From assembly GCA_030248225.1 (NCBI GenBank), contig JASANE010024711.1, positions 1-64,000 on the forward strand: a stretch of 64,000 nt of DNA, read 5' to 3'. The position numbers were made by a program, and so were the translations under genes. The stretch is from Trileptium ribeirensis. Taxonomy: Eukaryota > Nematoda > Enoplea > Enoplida > Thoracostomopsidae. This document shows, in pieces, positions 62,478 to 64,000 of this stretch (position 1 is its first letter; each line of letters begins with the position of its first letter). Under the pieces are notes generated by a model, which was not told the origin of the DNA, ran no database searches, and worked only from the letters and a program-made list of their open reading frames with translations.

Positions 62478-63316
62478 CTTGCCAATCACTACCTTGCATA
62501 CTCCATAGTTCAAGTTTGCGATATCCCGAACGATGTTATACACAATTCCATGTTTGAAATGTTTAACAAGCACGCCCATGTCGAGTCCAACTCCGCCTAA
62601 AACAAAATAGTGTAAAATTATATTATATAAAACATAACGTACAATATAATATACTAATCGCCACGAGTGGCGAGATCCCAAGTACTGTAGAGACAACTTG
62701 AAAATATTAAATTCATTTTTATAACGTAACTTACTTGTATAAAGCTGTAGTGTCTCTAAAAGATGGGAATCAACACGTGGACCAATAAATTTTGTGCCTA
62801 AGAGGGACAAATATTAGTACCTGATAAAACTCAGAGAAACTGAAATTTAAGCCTGAAAAGATGGGTTGTTCGGTCTCAGCTTGGCAACAAGGGAAAAGAA
62901 GCAAAGGCTTTTGTACCCTATATATGAAAACGACATGTGAATCTGTACAGACGTCGAAATGAAAGTTAGCAAATTTTCAAGTTTTATAACGTGAAAATAT
63001 GAAAATAGGGTTTTTAAGTGACAGTAGGTCAACATATGGAGCCAGGAATCCAAGTCTTAAAATCACATAAGTTTAGCAAAATTTTGACCCCTCAGCGACA
63101 TCGCCCCGACCTGTTTTTGTTGAGTTATAAGTTTATCGTAATTAAATATTATTGTAAGGCCTAATAACCAACACGGTAGCTGGGAATAATTAACTAATAC
63201 AAGGCCCAATACTTACGGTAGTTGGGAACACCATATATCCTGACAAAATGGGCTGCTCCTGCAATATTTTCAGCAAATAAAAACCCAGCGAGTATTGGAT
63301 TTTTGGCTGTAGTCAT
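62478..63316 (-). CDS. Unknown gene X, 5' exons
   Basis: There are three exons with consistent phases: 63217..63316 (ATG, phase-1 end, donor GTAAGT), 62735..62797 (TAG acceptor, phase-1 end, donor GTAAGT) and 62478..62596 (TTTTAG acceptor, phase-0 end at GTACGA; an alternative donor lies at 62492). The 94 residues begin M-T-T-A-K-N-P-I-L-A-G-F-L-F and include V-R-I-Y-G-V-P-N-Y-R, I-G-P-R-V-D-S-H-L-L-E-T-L and G-V-G-L-D-M-G-V-L-V-K-H-F-K. There is no signal peptide or recognisable domain. Three good splice junctions in phase make it a real gene start. Linking it to the exons at 57.0-58.4 kb is inference. A read-through frame continuing to 62295 is probably intron. Confidence 0.6.
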
Positions 63317-64000
63317 TAATTTGATAGTCAGTGTATTACAAACTTATTTAAGCTTTTATCATAATTATGCAGCTTGCTTGCACTGGATACACCTTATTTT
63401 TTTGAGAAAAATATCGAGTTCTGAATTGGATCAGTGAAGGAATAGAAATTTAGGGGAGCACAAGGGTGGGTACTGCAATGGGATATATGGGTTATCATTT
63501 CATAAACTATTATTCTAGAGTCCGAGATATACAGTCTTGCGTGTCAGCGGAAAAATCTAACAGCCAAACATGCAAATGACAGATGGACGCAAACTATTGG
63601 GCATACAATTTCGTAGCAAGCAGCACAGAATTTAAAAATTAGCTATCCACTAATACATTAACCAATTATATGTAATAAATTCCTAAATAACCTATCCGTC
63701 GGATAATGAAAGTCCTATGAGATGATTTTAATGTGTTCAGTTTAAGGTTCACGCAGCAAAAATATCTCGATAATGAACGGACATTCATAATAGGACTAAC
63801 ACAATAACATATAAGAATAATTTAGCTGTGCTCCTGTGAATAATTTACCTCTACCACGAACATGTGAATAACAAACCATGCAATAAAATTAACAGAACTC
63901 AAAATGACCATAACACGAGATAAAAACAAATAGTTGTTATCCCTCTTGACTACATAAACTGACGAAGGCGATTGCTCCAAACCAACATTTTTACATAGCA
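63317..64000. other. No gene seen; upstream flank of gene X
   Basis: AT-rich. It should contain the promoter of the minus-strand gene starting at 63316, but no TATA box or other site stands out. Confidence 0.4.

Noticed and set aside
62295..62810. A 171-residue single-exon protein on the minus strand
   Set aside because: The frame runs through two introns with good GT and AG sites. The spliced three-exon reading has consistent phases and an upstream ATG exon, so the long frame is partly intron.

Overview
The window is animal nuclear DNA. It is AT-rich, its coding potential lies in short exons bounded by GT..AG introns, and it carries relics of animal-type transposons (piggyBac, Merlin) plus many dispersed repeats. 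There are no bacterial-style gene clusters. The compact genes and high repeat polymorphism would fit a marine invertebrate such as a tunicate, but no marker in the sequence fixes the taxon.

The dominant structure is a very large inverted repeat. Positions 1..19069 reappear in reverse complement at about 22580..41231, and the left arm may start before the window. The arms share their content in mirror order: GC-rich short repeats, a 56-bp tandem array, a dead piggyBac transposase, a pair of ~780-bp repeats, a long-TIR element with a GC-rich core, a two-exon Mpv17/PXMP2-family gene and a ~62-bp minisatellite. The arms are diverged by many substitutions and indels. A unique 3.5-kb spacer (19070..22579) separates them. 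It holds a possible terminal exon of an unknown gene and an Mpv17-family gene whose second exon is cut off at the right-arm boundary.

The best-supported genes are Mpv17/PXMP2-family membrane proteins, present four times: A (12750..15492, +, broken), B (21371..22579, +, truncated at the palindrome junction), C (26116..28861, -, intact, the mirror twin of A) and D (45465..52397, -, intact). All share a 205-nt first exon and a phase-1 intron just before a conserved R-W-Y. The family is therefore an old intron-bearing local duplication, and one member was later copied by the inverted duplication.

Outside the palindrome, 41.2-45.4 kb is gene-poor but has a TATA box followed by an array of six short hairpins with compensatory stem changes (44168..44354). 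The 6.4-kb intron of gene D contains a GC-rich block (about 47.2-50.6 kb) that looks like an old retroelement. From 51 to 61.6 kb a degenerate dispersed repeat recurs. Interleaved with it are minus-strand exons of one or two genes I do not recognise (55104..55237, 57009..58421, 62478..63316) and a frameshifted Merlin transposase (59748..60728).

No rRNA, tRNA or CRISPR array was found. The palindrome could be a real segmental duplication or an assembly artefact joining two haplotypes; the sequence alone cannot decide.
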